Assembly (NCBI GenBank): GCA_021229015.1
Contig: CM037788.1
Location: forward strand, 50,531,040-50,595,039
DNA length: 64,000 nt
Source: Solen grandis
Lineage: Eukaryota > Mollusca > Bivalvia > Adapedonta > Solenidae
Direction of reading: 5' to 3'
Under the pieces are notes generated by a model. That model worked only from the letters and a program-made list of their open reading frames with translations. It was not told the origin of the DNA and ran no database searches. The translations under genes and the position numbers were made by a program. Each line of letters starts with the position of its first letter. Position 1 is the stretch's first letter. This document shows positions 1-11,290 of the stretch, one piece after another.

Positions 1-773
1 TCCATATATAAAACATGTGAATCATGGAAGTTTTATGGCGTTTCTAACCGTTACAAACTTTTGAAACTTGAACATAAAAATAAAAAAAAATATTCTTTAT
101 AATTTTACTTACACCTATGCCATTGTCGCCGTTAAAATAAATAATAGGATAGTTTTATCTTAAATTAAATTTGCATATAGGCTGTGCTTGTGACAGAGTA
201 GTGTTTTCTAAATTTTCCCCTCTTTAATACAGCATAAAATCATGGTTTGCTTTATATCTGTGCAAACAAAATGATTGAGAGATGACGTAGCCAGTTCTAA
301 CGAGATCACTAGATTGTTCACTTAAAAACTTACGGTATAACTGAGGCTCTCTATACATGTATACATGAAATTGGCTAAAGTTCCTATATATGACATGTAT
401 ACATTCACAGGAGCGCTACTATTGTTTCCTTTATAATGTAATATATACTTAAATAAAGATGTCTTCGTAAAACACAATGCACAAAGCCTTAATTGTTTGA
501 CATCTTTCAAGATAGGTGGATACATAAAGTGTATAAAATGAATATTTAAATGCCTTTCTAATCATACTTTGTCTTTTATAAATTATAACTTCGTATAAGA
601 AAGCTATGTGCAAAATGAGGATTTACGTGACCGTCATATTTCTACAATGGACAATCGATTGCAGATTAATGCGAAACGAAACGAAACATATTTTCACATT
701 ATCTGTACATGAGCTGTACTTAAATCATAACGTCAAGATATTTTCAGTTTGATTTCATTTTTTCCGCTTGGGA
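1..773. other. Unassigned AT-rich DNA
   Basis: Short open frames only, no splice-flanked exon and no repeat that I recognise. The left boundary of the large inverted duplication falls at its right edge. Confidence 0.5.
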
Positions 774-1384
774 GCCTACGATGAAATAAAGTTTTCGAGC
801 TGACCAGGTTTAACGTTATAGTTTTTTAATGTAATTCTCATGTTTTTATTTATCTATTGTTTGGTAATTTATTTATATTTTTATTTATATTGTTTTTGCT
901 TTTCCAATTTCAGTTCAGTTATTTCAGAAAGATCAAGATCATTCAGATAAAACATTTTTTTCATGAAATTCTTAAGTATATATTTATGACAAAAAAGGTA
1001 AAGTATTATCGCTTAAATGATCAAGCATGAGATCATATTCTTATCAAATTATATATTCAATTCATTTGAGATAAGTAAACGGAAAGCCTTATCGGTTGTA
1101 ATTTCAACAAACGACCTTTTAGTGTTTGTGATTTACTGTGTATTTGCACATACATGTATTTGTCGTAGTGTCAAAAGGGACTCTCCACATTGTGGAACAT
1201 AATTTAAATACATGAATTACATTTTTTCCGTCTGCAATTATTTTAATGTGGCGTGTATTATGCAGACGAAATGACGGGAATTTTAATGAGAGGCCGTGCC
1301 CGAGAACAGGTCAGTGCTTTAAGATGATGACAGCGCCAAAGAGTGCTTCTGGTAGGACAGAGATCTCGGCCTGGTATTTATCAT

Positions 1385-1553
1385 TTTGGTCTGGCGCTTA
1401 GCATAAATATAAAGATAGTGTTCCAGGACTGGTTAGCCAGGATGATATAACTGTGTATGATTCCATGTCACAACGGCTTTATATATCTGTTAATGTCTCA
1501 TATACACAAAAGTCCCGAAATGACTGAAACAATGTTAGTGGAGCGTTAAGCGG
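1385..1553 (+). mobile_element. SINE body (headless), inside arm 1
   Basis: The stretch contains diagnostic blocks of the tRNA-derived SINE seen elsewhere in the window: 'gttccaggactggttagccaggatgat', a 'gattccatgtca' block, 'cccgaaatgactgaaacaatgtta', and a degraded 'gcgttaagcggc' tail. The tRNA-like head is missing. The same copy is present in arm 2, so it predates the inverted duplication. Confidence 0.75.
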
Positions 1554-4500
1554 CGGAAATCCAATATCATCTTGTTAGCTGATCTTGAGCAACATGCATA
1601 CAGCGAGAAAACTGGTATGACAGTAAGTGGGTCATTAAGAATATTCCCCGCCATCACTGTGTGAAAGGGACGCCGATGGGGAAATTATATTAAAACTGAT
1701 ATTGAAAGATTTTAATGTATAACTCGTCTTGATTAGGCATGCACTGCTTAGTTTTAAGACAGTATCAGTGATTCAAATCGAATTATGAGAAGTTAGATTA
1801 CCTTAAGAATCAGGTGTTGTATTTTCATTAGTATCCTCAAACTAGAACCTAATGTGGTTAAATTTAGGCTCTTAATGAATTAAGTTGGGTTTCTTGCACG
1901 ATGTTAAATGTCTTACTGCGTTCAAACATTTTCTGAGTCAGGGTATGACTGCAACAGTTTATAAACAATTGTACGAATAATTTTAATATCTCAACATGTG
2001 CCAAACCTATTCATAAATTCAACTGTCAACTGGCGACGTCATCAATTTTGGCTCAATTTATTAAATTGCGGTTTGAAAATTGAAAGAAAGTGTTTGATTA
2101 CAAGTTTGCATCAAGGGATTCAATTTTCTTTATAATTTATTAAGAATCACCTTAGCATGTACATGCCTTATTAATTTTGTTAAGTAACGTGCTTATAACG
2201 TCAAACAGAATCGTACTACAGTTTTTTGTGATGCATTTCAAATAGTGATTCTTTATAATCACAAAATGTACAACAAGTATTTATATCAATGGAAAAATTA
2301 TGTCGGGGTTTTACGTCAATTGAGCGTCATTTTACGTCCCTATAGGGATATTACACGTTTTCTCGGGCGTTAACATTTGTTGAGACCCGAAAATGTTTAT
2401 TAACAAAAATATTTTTAAATATGTTCATATCTTTTTCATGGCGATCTATCATATGTGTACAGATCTTTTTAGAGAGCCATCTTCATGTCAGATTTAAAAC
2501 ATTTTCTTCAATTACTCTAACCTTTAGTCAATGAATACTGGTGATCCATCAATTTTGTCAATGATGACAAATGTTTTGTTTTCCCTTTTCTTAGAGAATA
2601 AACTGGCAAAATCTACGATCAGCTTTTACTAGCTTTAAACGTTTTATTTTATTCTTTTTATTAGATAACATACATATTTATAATATAATTTATAATAATA
2701 GGTTTTGATTGAAATTTCTTTCTTAAGTTGAACCGATTATTCATTCCATTTCTCAACAATACATGTAATGCAAATTGACATCTGCAAACCGGAACTGAAT
2801 TATTTTTTATACGCCATTTGGAAAACGGGTCGTATCATGAATTCACCGGCGGCGACTAGAAGGGCGGCATCTAAATTGTGAATGGGCCCTGTTAAGTTAT
2901 AAAAGGAAAATAATCTCTCATGTTTTATTTATCTCCATATTGAACACAAACATTATAACTGGATAAAATTAAATTCTGTTCGAAATGTTATCAACTTTCA
3001 ATGTTTAAAACATCAGGGTAAGTTGTATAGTATCAGGATTGCGTTTGACGGCGTACAGATAACTTTCCATCAAGAATAGAAAATTTTGCAAAGTGAGAAT
3101 GGTAAAAGGTGAGGATCAAAGTGGGGATAAACTTTGAATGCAATGATAAAAAATATCTATATCACTTCATTTGACTTTACAGTTGGTATCTAATATCAAA
3201 TTTAGTTCTACAGCCAACAATTTCATTGTGTTTATAAGGATATTATTTTGCACCAGGTATTTTCTCTATTAACCATGCAAAAAGTCATTGTCTTTTAAAT
3301 GAAAATCAAGGAAGAAATGTATGGTACAAATAAAACATTCTTGATATTTCCTGCATGTAAAAAACACCCCATGTGGAACACAATCTTCTCAACATTGAAA
3401 TGCAGATTTAACACCATAAAGAAAGAATATAGCGGAAGGTAACATGACATATAAACAAATACATTTCAGCTGACCAGGTTTTAACTGGTTTGCAGAGCAG
3501 AAAGCCCTATCATTTGTTCGGGGCAAACGAAATCTAGTTATTATTATTATTATTCTCCTTTATCCAACCTTTGCCAGACTTATCATCAAATGCAAATGTC
3601 AAAGCAAAAGTAAAATATTTGTCAACGACAAAAAGTTTTTTTTATTAAATTCATTTATTATCAGTAAACAATGAAATTTACTTTTTTATTATTTTTCGGT
3701 AAAACTTGGTTTTCTCAAGAAACAAAAACATTAATATTTGAGCAACTGCATGATGGACGTTAATACAATCGCCATATTGTTAAATGCTGGAAAAAATGTT
3801 CATCATGTAGTTGCTTAATTTTTTATTTTCTTGAGAAATTTTGCCGAAATATTGAGTTTAATTGTTTACTTATTATTTCCCTCTGGAAAACTAACACGTT
3901 TTTTTTAGAAAAAAAACAATGATTGATTTAGATATTCAATTAAATCAAAAGGAGTCAGATTTAATGTCAACTTCAAAAGTTTGTTTGCGCTTTAGAGCCT
4001 TCAATTCTGAGCGGTTTTTTCTCAGGAGATATATGTTAGGATGTATATGTAGAATTAAAGATTCATCCGAGTTTCGAACGTTGGTCCTATATATATATTT
4101 TAATGTTACAAAATCCCCTTATGAGTTAGAAGCATGAACATTTGATAACATATCGGTCCAAAGGTCTCCTTTATATTTCCGCAAGTGCACTGCGCAAACT
4201 TACTCGACCAACTAAAATTAATGACCAGGTAAACCCTCTAAGGGATTCTTTTCCAGCAAGACAAAGCAAGAGTCAACTCTTTCAAGGTTGCAAGGGATGC
4301 TTTAGAGCAAAACTGGTATGAAGTTATACCGCATTACGCCTTTTTGTCGGATTTAGCTTCTAGTGATAACTTTTTATTCCCTTAAAAAGGGTGACCGTAG
4401 ACGTCACCTCCGGTCCGGCGAAGAAGACGTGGCGGCATTAGATTAGTTTTTGATTCAAAGGACCCTGACTTATTCAGTTCTGTTCTGATGGCATTGAATA

Positions 4501-4980
4501 GCGTTGGATAAAGTGTATTGTGCTGAAGGGTAATGCATTGCATATAGAAACAGAAGAGATCGATCTTGACTGAAATCGGCGGGTAAGGTTATGAAATAAA
4601 ATCGTTTACCTTCCAGAGGATGTGTGCCGGCTTCCAGTCGTGTAAAAATCTTGGACATGACTCCCCAATACAATGCGCTGGTTCGCGGCAGATACGTAAA
4701 AACACAACAGAGAATGATGTCGTAGTGGACATTCTGCTTAAACATTAAAAACTGTTTATTAAATCTAAATTACGATGTGGTGTGAACATACATTTTCTTT
4801 TTGAGGGAAATGGATATACAATTGCCCATGTCTGTGTTAAGTCTTCCATTTTATACACATATTTTTTCTTTTCCTCCAGAAATTGAACGAATATTTTCTT
4901 GTTGTTTCAAAATCTGTTGTCTCAGTGTTAAGTCTCAGTTAATACAGTTTCAGTAGAATCGGACATTACAGAATAAAACA

Positions 4981-5003
4981 ACGTTGGCGCCCAATGTTCA
5001 ATA
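4981..5003 (+). promoter_or_regulatory. BEL/Pao primer-binding-like site, arm 1
   Basis: 'TGGCGCCCAATGT' matches the start of the classical tRNA-Lys primer-binding sequence at 12 of 13 bases. The preceding sequence ends in 'aaaaca', as expected a few bases upstream where an LTR would end in CA. It is duplicated in arm 2 at 12061-12075. The LTR itself I could not delimit. Confidence 0.55.
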
Positions 5004-5749
5004 CATTATGAACAGATATGGACGAAGAATTCATCAACAAACTATCCTCTTTCCAACCCAGAGAAAGGTAAATAATACACAGTTACTATAACTCTAAAAT
5101 CGTCTGTATAACATGTATTGTAGTAATCCTGTTGTTACTCTGATTTCAACAGAAGTGCGACACCTCCTGAACCAAAGATCGCCTTTGCTTTTAACGATGT
5201 ACAAATATAATCGTGAAATGTATAACCTTCCTATTTCACTCCTTTGTGTCATTTAATCAGTCAATGTCTGCCCAAACAGTGATAAGGATAACTTTCCTGG
5301 TAGTAATTCATTGCTTCTCAGCTATCCGTTTTCAATCCACAACACGACATTCAATGATAAATAGCACGACTGGGTATTTTCCTATCGCATTTATACAGGA
5401 GAGCAACCACTTCCGCTTTTGGTTAGTGTGCTGTCGCAAATGCAGTGTTCAAGAAGTTATACTTTGAATAATGTGGAATTTCTGGGTTACTTCCCTTGTT
5501 ACAACTTCCGCCATTTTCCTCCTATACAGAAATTCTTGCGCCTAATACAAGTTATGTTTTGCATCTAAAAGCACAATACTGTAAGTTTGCATTCTTTGAT
5601 ATGATGATTAACACACTTGTACATGTATTTGATATGTTAATCTACGTATTCCATTTTCGTACGCCTTTATGGAAATTTCAGGATTAAAAATGGAATTTTA
5701 AAGTGTAGTAAGGGTAGTGTAGTATGACATGATGTCACAACAGCCTGTC

Positions 5750-6090
5750 CAAGCTTTCTCCAATTAAGAAAAGATATTGGCGTTTCGAACACCGAGGGGA
5801 TTGATCTATTCATCAAGAGGCTGGGGTCAGAAACGCGCAAACAGTATGTTAGCATAAAAACCGGGTATATCTGGAAACCATCACATGCATCGAGGAAAAT
5901 ATGGGAAAGACTGGATGAACGATATGGTTCGCCAGAAGCAGCATTAATAAGAAAAATCAGCAACTTCCCAAAACTCACAAATCAAGTCCATGAGTTAAAC
6001 GAACTCAGCGATCTCTTCCGCGAAGTGGAAGCCTCGATGAAAAATGCTGTGTACAGAAATGTGTTCAATCCTCCACTGGTGTCAACCTGA
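5750..6090 (+). pseudogene. BEL/Pao gag fragment (DUF1759-like), arm 1
   Basis: Read in the plus frame, this stretch shows the conserved pattern of the BEL/Pao gag central domain: an isoleucine-lysine-x-x-tyrosine block, then 'IWERLDERYGSPEA', then a 'FPKLTNQVHEL' and 'ELSDLF' run. The N-terminal part of gag is not visible and the frame ends at a stop near 6087, so the copy is broken. In an intact element gag forms the cytoplasmic virus-like particle. The homologous arm 2 segment lies at about 10985-11290 on the minus strand. A 103-codon open frame on the opposite strand (5667-5978) is an antisense shadow. Confidence 0.8.
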
Positions 6091-6436
6091 TTGTACAGAA
6101 ATTGCCTTATCATATCAAAAATAAATGGACACAGAGAGCGATGAAATACATACGATTAAATAAAGTTACATACTCGACTTTCTGTGTATACTGACAATTT
6201 GTGCATGGCATGATCTCGATGCTGAACAACTCCAGCTCCAAGTATGAGGACAGAGCAACTGTGAATACAACACACGGCTAAGGTCCAGCACCAAATAGAA
6301 ACAGAAGCGGTGTAGGTTCAGTGCAAGGGAAAACCTCAAGAAGAGTGTCTGTAAACAAAACTGGCATAACTCAGCCAACAGAAATGAGAATGTTTGTCCA
6401 ACAGGTTTAATTAAAAATGGTTCATCAAAGAACATG

Positions 6437-7097
6437 GGATATGTTTTAAGTGTTGTGAGTCATCTGATCATAAAGCCCACAACTGCAGAATGTCTCAAAA
6501 ATGCTCCGAATGTAAGAGCAACCGGCATCCTACTGCTTTACACACTGTACAGACAAGTTCAGAGAAATCGAACTCTCCACCTCAAGCGTCCCTATTCCAT
6601 GGCAAGGAGACGAAAGAAGACAAAACAGACACTGATACACTAGCAAGTGCACTTAAATTTGTGCCCCGGGGTTTTCGGGAAATGGTCCATGTAAGAGTGT
6701 ATCACAAGGCTTAAAATGCAAAATCCATCAAAGCCTATGCCATTAATGACGATCAAAGTAACCGCATCTTAGCTAGATCAGACCTGTATGACACTCTCGG
6801 TTTAGAGAAAAAAGTAGTTGAAAATGTCCTAATTCCCGGAGTGGGTGTACAGTTTCAAATGGTCGTATTGCAGACGGCTGTGTTGTGGAGGCCTTGGACA
6901 GGGACCAACGTTTCGAAATCCCTGCTTCAGTGCGACAACATACCAAACGTCATAGAAGAGATCCTATTCCAAACGTTGCGGCGTATCATCCACATTTAAA
7001 GCACACTGCTAATGACAAACCCATATTAGATGACGAAGGTGACATATTATTTTTCATAGGCAGAGACGTGAGAGCTGTACATCTTGTCCATGACTAA
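6437..7097 (+). pseudogene. BEL/Pao zinc knuckle and aspartic protease, arm 1
   Basis: At 6441-6560 one frame shows a Cys-x2-Cys-x5-His-x4-Cys nucleic-acid-binding knuckle, followed by the CSEC...RHPTALH signature typical of BEL/Pao polyproteins. From about 6662 comes the retropepsin-like domain (DUF1758 type). It includes a 'AYAIND-DQ' type catalytic aspartate region at 6735-6760, the 'YHPHL' motif, and a 'FIGRDVRAVH' block at the end. Several frame changes and stops separate the pieces, so it is a pseudogene. The zinc knuckle is deleted from the arm 2 copy. Confidence 0.8.
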
Positions 7098-7114
7098 CGC
7101 TGAGTGGGCTCGAA

Positions 7115-7490
7115 TTGTGCGCACCGTATGCGCAGAAAATTTGGATGGTCTCGGCCGTATACACAGGTCTAACAATGTAAATATGTACAAGATTCATTTG
7201 CTACATATAGAAGAGCTTCAGTATTAAACCAATGCCAAAATGGATTTTACGTGTCTGAGGAACATAGAGATGTGCGGACTTCCGAAAAAAAAATATTTAG
7301 AACAACCACAGTATGCGCAGAAACTTGGCAGAAACTTGGCCTTCGATGGTCTTGGCCGTATACACAGGTCAAACAATGTAAATATGTACAAGATTCATTT
7401 GCTACATATGGAACAGCTTCAATATTAAACCCATGCCAAAATGGATTTGATGTATCTGAGGAACATAGAGATGTGCGGACTGCCGAAAAA
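7115..7490 (+). repeat. Tandem duplication inside arm 1 BEL pol (two ~190-bp units)
   Basis: The stretch 'gtatgcgcagaaa...ggtc..ggccgtatacacaggt' through 'aacatagagatgtgcggact' occurs twice in direct order, the second unit starting near 7310. Arm 2 has only one copy and joins straight from 'agaacaacca' to the 'gaaaagcctggtctctcag' stretch. The duplication therefore arose in arm 1 after the arms separated. Confidence 0.8.
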
Positions 7491-7880
7491 AGCCGAAAAG
7501 CCTGGTCTCTCAGTGGATGAAAAAGAGTACTTCAAGCAATGGAAAAAAAGGTTCGTCAAGAATGCGTCGGGTAACTGGACCGCTCTATTGCCATTTCGAG
7601 CCGACAGAAATAGACTTCCAAACAACAGAGTGCAAGCAGACAGACGAGCCCGAACTCTTGACAAGAATTTACGCCAGAATCAGAATAAGAGGTAACTCCT
7701 CTTAGAATTCATGGGAAAAGGTTAAGCCAATGGACATGCTGAGAGGGTTCCATATTTAGTTTCAAGATCCAAGTCAAGAATGCTGGTATTTACCTGTATC
7801 CAGAGTATTCCATCCTCAGAAACCAAATCGTATAATATGCTCGGTCTTTCGATCCAGGCCAAATGTAATATATACCATCT
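7441..7880 (+). pseudogene. BEL/Pao reverse transcriptase N-terminal fragment, arm 1
   Basis: One frame carries 'EKPGLSVDEKEYF' followed after a short gap by 'LPFRADRNRLPNNR', hallmarks of the start of the BEL/Pao reverse transcriptase. The next ~190 bases continue colinearly, with tyrosine-rich 'WYLP'-like and 'VFHPQKPNR'-like remnants in shifting frames. The catalytic YxDD region is absent: recognisable homology stops near 7880, where Ty3/gypsy integrase sequence begins. Confidence 0.75.
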
Positions 7881-7883
7881 TTG

Positions 7884-8155
7884 ACATACACCTACAATTG
7901 TACTCTACACGAGACAACAAAATAGACCCATTTGAATGATGTGGGGCAGATGTCCAATGCTTCCCATCGACTAAAAATTTTAATCATTTGAAGGCGATAC
8001 AGTTAAAAAGTCTTCTAAGGAGTATGTAAAAGGGTTGAAAGAGCGATTAGAGAAAGCACATGGGATAACCAAATAACATGATGACAAGGCTAGAGCCACG
8101 ATGAAAAGTCAGTATGACAGCAGCTTCACTGTTATGACAGAGGAGCTTTACTGCA
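7884..8155 (+). pseudogene. Ty3/gypsy integrase C-terminal fragment
   Basis: The translated plus frames show 'YTYNCTLHETTK', which resembles the conserved tyrosine-asparagine...histidine-glutamate-threonine block of gypsy integrases. Then comes 'SKEYVKGLKERLEKAHGITK' (8014-8073), a stop, and 'KARATMKSQYDS', which matches the helical linker before the GD-V-x-Y/W region. It abuts the BEL reverse-transcriptase fragment, so the junction near 7880 joins two LTR-element superfamilies. Confidence 0.65.
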
Positions 8156-8449
8156 ATTGCACATAGCCTACTCACACTAAAATTTAAATTTAAACTTAAC
8201 TGCTTTGCGGCCTGAAGCTTGCCTACTAAAAGCTAGCATTGGGCTATAAAAGTAACACGAGGAACGTTATCGAGAACCGATTCCCGACAGACCGATCGCG
8301 AGGTAATTGCTGTCGACAGGCGGGCCTTACAGCTAGTATAACCGAGGTGGCGTTGAACCCTTTATTCCAACTGATTAGAGCTAAAATGACACAAATGAAC
8401 CTGTCAACACTACACTCATACACATAAATCTCGCACATTACAACGCATT
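8156..8449. other. Unassigned spacer at the centre of the palindrome
   Basis: Only short open frames on both strands (8239-8438) that look like chance. No repeat recognised. It may contain part of the 3' LTR of the arm 2 BEL element. Confidence 0.4.
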
Positions 8450-8530
8450 TATAATCATGAAATACCCATAAAGACGTTCAAAAATGGAATACGTGGATTA
8501 ACATATCAAACACAAGTGTATGAATTATCA
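8450..8530 (-). repeat. Third copy of an arm sequence, possible LTR remnant
   Basis: The segment around 'aatggaatacgtggatta' resembles 11385-11450 in arm 2 and, inverted, 5615-5685 in arm 1, over about 75 bp including 'ccataaag-cg' and 'acaagtgt'. It lies just beyond the end of the arm 2 BEL pol remnant, where a 3' LTR would be expected. The arm copies sit between the primer-binding-like site and gag, so the LTR assignment is tentative. Confidence 0.45.
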
Positions 8531-8589
8531 AGTGTCTGAATATCACTCACGAATAATGTTTATGCGTCAAACTAAATATCTGTGTCACC

Positions 8590-9540
8590 TTCAGCGTTAC
8601 TCAAAAGTAAAACGACTTCCACCACTGGACGAATATACTCTGTGACATTTTAATTTCCTGACTCTGCCATCTGTACTCGGAAAGACTTCAGTCACTCAAG
8701 TCCTTCAAAGAACACATCCCCCTCACAGATGTTTGGTCTGTCACTGGTCCATTTTCGTTTCTCCTGTAATGATTATAGATATTTTTTTCGCCACCGGCAC
8801 CAAAAGACATTAGGGAGATACCTCAGTATCGCGCATATCAATTTGTCCTTAGAATGCTCACTGCTACCTGTTTTAAAGGTAAGCAAGTTTGAAGGCGACA
8901 GCACATCTGTAACGTCGCTGTCACTTGATACCGGAAAAACATTCTAGAATTTAAGATTGCACAAGCTTCGGCCATAAATATCACCAAAACATCATGTGTA
9001 AGATTTCTCGGTGAGTTTAACATTGATTCTAGAAGTGTCGCGTCACACCTATCATTCTATGTTCAGTTCATGTAAGAGATGTGGTGCGGGTTGGATTTTC
9101 ACACAATGCCACTTTTGTACAGAATTTTTTTACTGCCCGTTGATCTACCTTTATGGTTGTTACTTTGAGCTCTTCGCAGACCTCAACAAAATGTGTGCCC
9201 CGTTCCGATATGAAATCCTCAACTTTCCCTCTAAGTGAAATCAAGCGACATAATGCGTTTATAAAAGCACTTGAAAACATCTCTTCCACGACCTTGATGT
9301 GGATGGCCCAGATAGTCAAATACATGTATGTGAAAAAGATGGCCCACCGTTTGATGTTTGCCTGACCCCTCTAGTGCGTCTCATTACAATAATGCTTGGA
9401 CCGACGGCGTCCACTCCAACGTAGGTGAATGCAGGAACTGGGTTAAGCCAGACAGGATTGGGTATACAATCGATGAATGAGTGACCCTCTCCAGGATTTC
9501 CACACTGGCCGAAGATTTTAGGGTAAGGGCTCATCCAACA
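8590..9540 (-). pseudogene. BEL/Pao integrase remnant, 3' part of the arm 2 element
   Basis: Minus-strand frames contain, in order, 'PAFTYVGVDAVGP' (integrase core start with the first Asp), 'LTIWAIHIKVVEEMFSSAF' and 'ISLRGKVEDFISERGTHF' (core, second Asp position replaced), 'LNSPRNLTHDVL' followed by 'AEACAILNSR', and finally 'EYIRPVVEVVLLLSN' near 8590-8660, the usual C-terminal end of BEL pol. At least three frame changes occur. Integrase would insert the reverse-transcribed copy into host DNA. This region has no counterpart in arm 1. Confidence 0.8.
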
Positions 9541-9792
9541 TTGACGTGTCTGACATCAACTCTCTTATGATCTATCTCTCTTGTACTGTAACAGAAGCGA
9601 GATGGCCCAGCGGGTCATAAATGGTGTATATGACAGAAAAAATCCCATGTTTTTTGTATAACTGTTTGCTGGCTCACATTGAGAACATAGGAATCGGACA
9701 TGAGATCACATTGTAGACAGATGCTTCTCTGTGTCGGCAGATCTTCTCTCTGTATATCTAGGTCATTTAACTTTATCTTAATAGACAAAAGG
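9541..9792 (-). pseudogene. BEL/Pao pol linker with internal deletion
   Basis: Minus-strand frames show a degraded 'YDPLG'-like block near 9600-9640 followed by 'LQYKRD', the segment that normally follows reverse transcriptase and RNase H in BEL elements. Immediately upstream the sequence leaves arm homology at 9793, so most of the catalytic reverse transcriptase has been deleted from this copy. Confidence 0.5.
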
Positions 9793-10090
9793 ACCCGACG
9801 CATTCTTGACGAACCTTTTTTTCCATTACTTGGAAGTACTCTTTTTCATCTACTGAGAGACCAGGCTTTTCGCCATTCCTGGTTGTTCTAAATATTTTTT
9901 TTTCTAAAGTCCGCACATCTCTATGTTCCTCAGACACGTAAAATCCATTTTGGCATTGGTTTAATACTGAAGCTCTTCTATATGTAGCAAATGAATCTTG
10001 TACATATTTACATTGTTAGACCTGTGTATACGGCCGAGACCATCCAAATTTTCTGCGCATACGGTGCGCACAATTTGAGCCCGCTCAGCG

Positions 10091-10504
10091 TTAGTCATGT
10101 ACAAGATGTACAGCTCTCACGTCTCTGCCTATCAAAAATAGTATGTTACCTTCGTAATCTAATATGGGTTTGTCACTAGCAATGTCTTTTAAATGTGGAT
10201 GATACGCCGCAACGTTTGGAATAGGATCTCTTCTATGACGTTTGGTATGTTCTCGCACTGAAGCAGGAATTTCGAAACGTTGGTACCTGTCCAAGGCCTC
10301 CACAACATAGCCGTCTGCAATATGACCACTTGAAACTGTACACCCACTCCGGGAATTAAGGGCATGTTCTACTTGTTTCTCTAAACAGAGACTGTCAAAC
10401 AGGTCTGATCTAGCTAAGATGCGGTTACCTTGATCGTCATTAATGGCATAGGCTTTGGTGGATTTTGCATTTAATGCCTTGTGATACACTCTTACATGGA
10501 CCAT
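10091..10504 (-). pseudogene. BEL/Pao aspartic protease domain, arm 2
   Basis: This is a 137-codon uninterrupted minus frame, the best-preserved retroelement frame in the window. Residues 20-26 carry the aspartate pair of the retropepsin-like active site ('AINDDQGN'), residues ~65-70 'DGYVVEAL', and the last ~20 residues the 'LIGRDVRAVHLV' block that ends BEL/Pao proteases (DUF1758 type). The domain would mature the Gag-Pol polyprotein. Upstream gag and downstream reverse transcriptase are broken, so it cannot act as part of an element. The counterpart is arm 1 6662-7097. Confidence 0.82.
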
Positions 10505-10984
10505 CTTTGCACAAGATTTTCCCGAAAACCCCAGGACACAAATTTTGGTGCACTTGCTAGTGTGTCAGTGTCTGTTTCTGTCTGAAACATATCCCATGTT
10601 CTTTGATGAACCTGTTTTAATTTAACCTGTTAGCCTTGAGCGCTCTACATTGATTTAGGGAATGGCTGGTCCCATGCACTGGACACTTTCTCATTTCTGT
10701 TGGCTGAGTTATGCCAGTTTTGTTTACAGACACTCTTCTGGAGGTTTCCCCTTGCACTGAACCTACTCCGCTTCTGTTTCTATTTGGTGCTGGACCTTAG
10801 CCGTGTGTCGTATTCACAGTTGCTCTGTCCTCATGCTTGGAGCTGGAGTTGTTCAGCATCGAGCTCATGCCATGCACAAATTGTCAGTATACACAGAAAG
10901 TCGGGTATGTATCTCTCTGTGTCCATATTTTTGGATATAATAAGACAATTTCTGCACAATCAGGTTGACACCAGTGGAGACCTG

Positions 10985-11290
10985 AAAGTAACCTAACACA
11001 TTTCTGTACACAGCATTTTTCATCGAGGATTCCACTTCGGGGAAGAGATCGCTGAGTTCGTATAATTTATGGACTTGATTTGTGAGTATTGGGAAGTTGC
11101 TGATTTTTCTATTAATGCTGCTTCTGGAGAACCATATCATTCATCCAGTCTTTCCCATATTTTCATCAGTGCATGTGATGGTTTCCAAATATACCCGGTT
11201 TTTATGCTAACATACTGTTTGCGCGTTTCTGACCCCAACCACTTGATAAATAGATCAATCCCCTCGGTGTTCGAAACCCCTATTTCTTTT
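10985..11290 (-). pseudogene. BEL/Pao gag fragment, arm 2
   Basis: Minus-strand counterpart of the arm 1 gag piece, with the 'KISNFPILTNQVHKLYELSD' run and the preceding 'IKTGYIWKPSHA' block in adjacent frames. Frame changes and loss of the N-terminus mark it as dead. A plus-strand 97-codon frame here (11069-11362) is an antisense shadow. Confidence 0.78.

Larger units (their letters stand above)
774..7572 (+). repeat. Arm 1 of a ~15-kb inverted duplication
   Basis: This segment reappears in reverse complement at 9793-16039. Matching anchors are 1017-1202 with 15648-15833 (61 codons, two differences), 5213-5467 with 11592-11846 (84 codons, few differences), and 6885-7097 with 10091-10303. 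The outer match begins at 'gcctacgatg' and the inner match stops in 'gcgtcgggt'. Arm 1 is about 550 bp longer because of independent indels. It has ~220 bp at about 1825-2045 that arm 2 lacks, a zinc-knuckle stretch (about 6444-6610) lost in arm 2, and a private tandem duplication near 7115-7490. The contents include a SINE body and the 5' half of a BEL/Pao element. I infer a segmental inverted duplication that happened after those insertions; a misassembly is possible but the differences between arms argue against simple copying. Confidence 0.93.

Noticed and set aside
5667..5978. 103-codon minus-strand frame
   Set aside because: Antisense of recognisable BEL/Pao gag on the plus strand.
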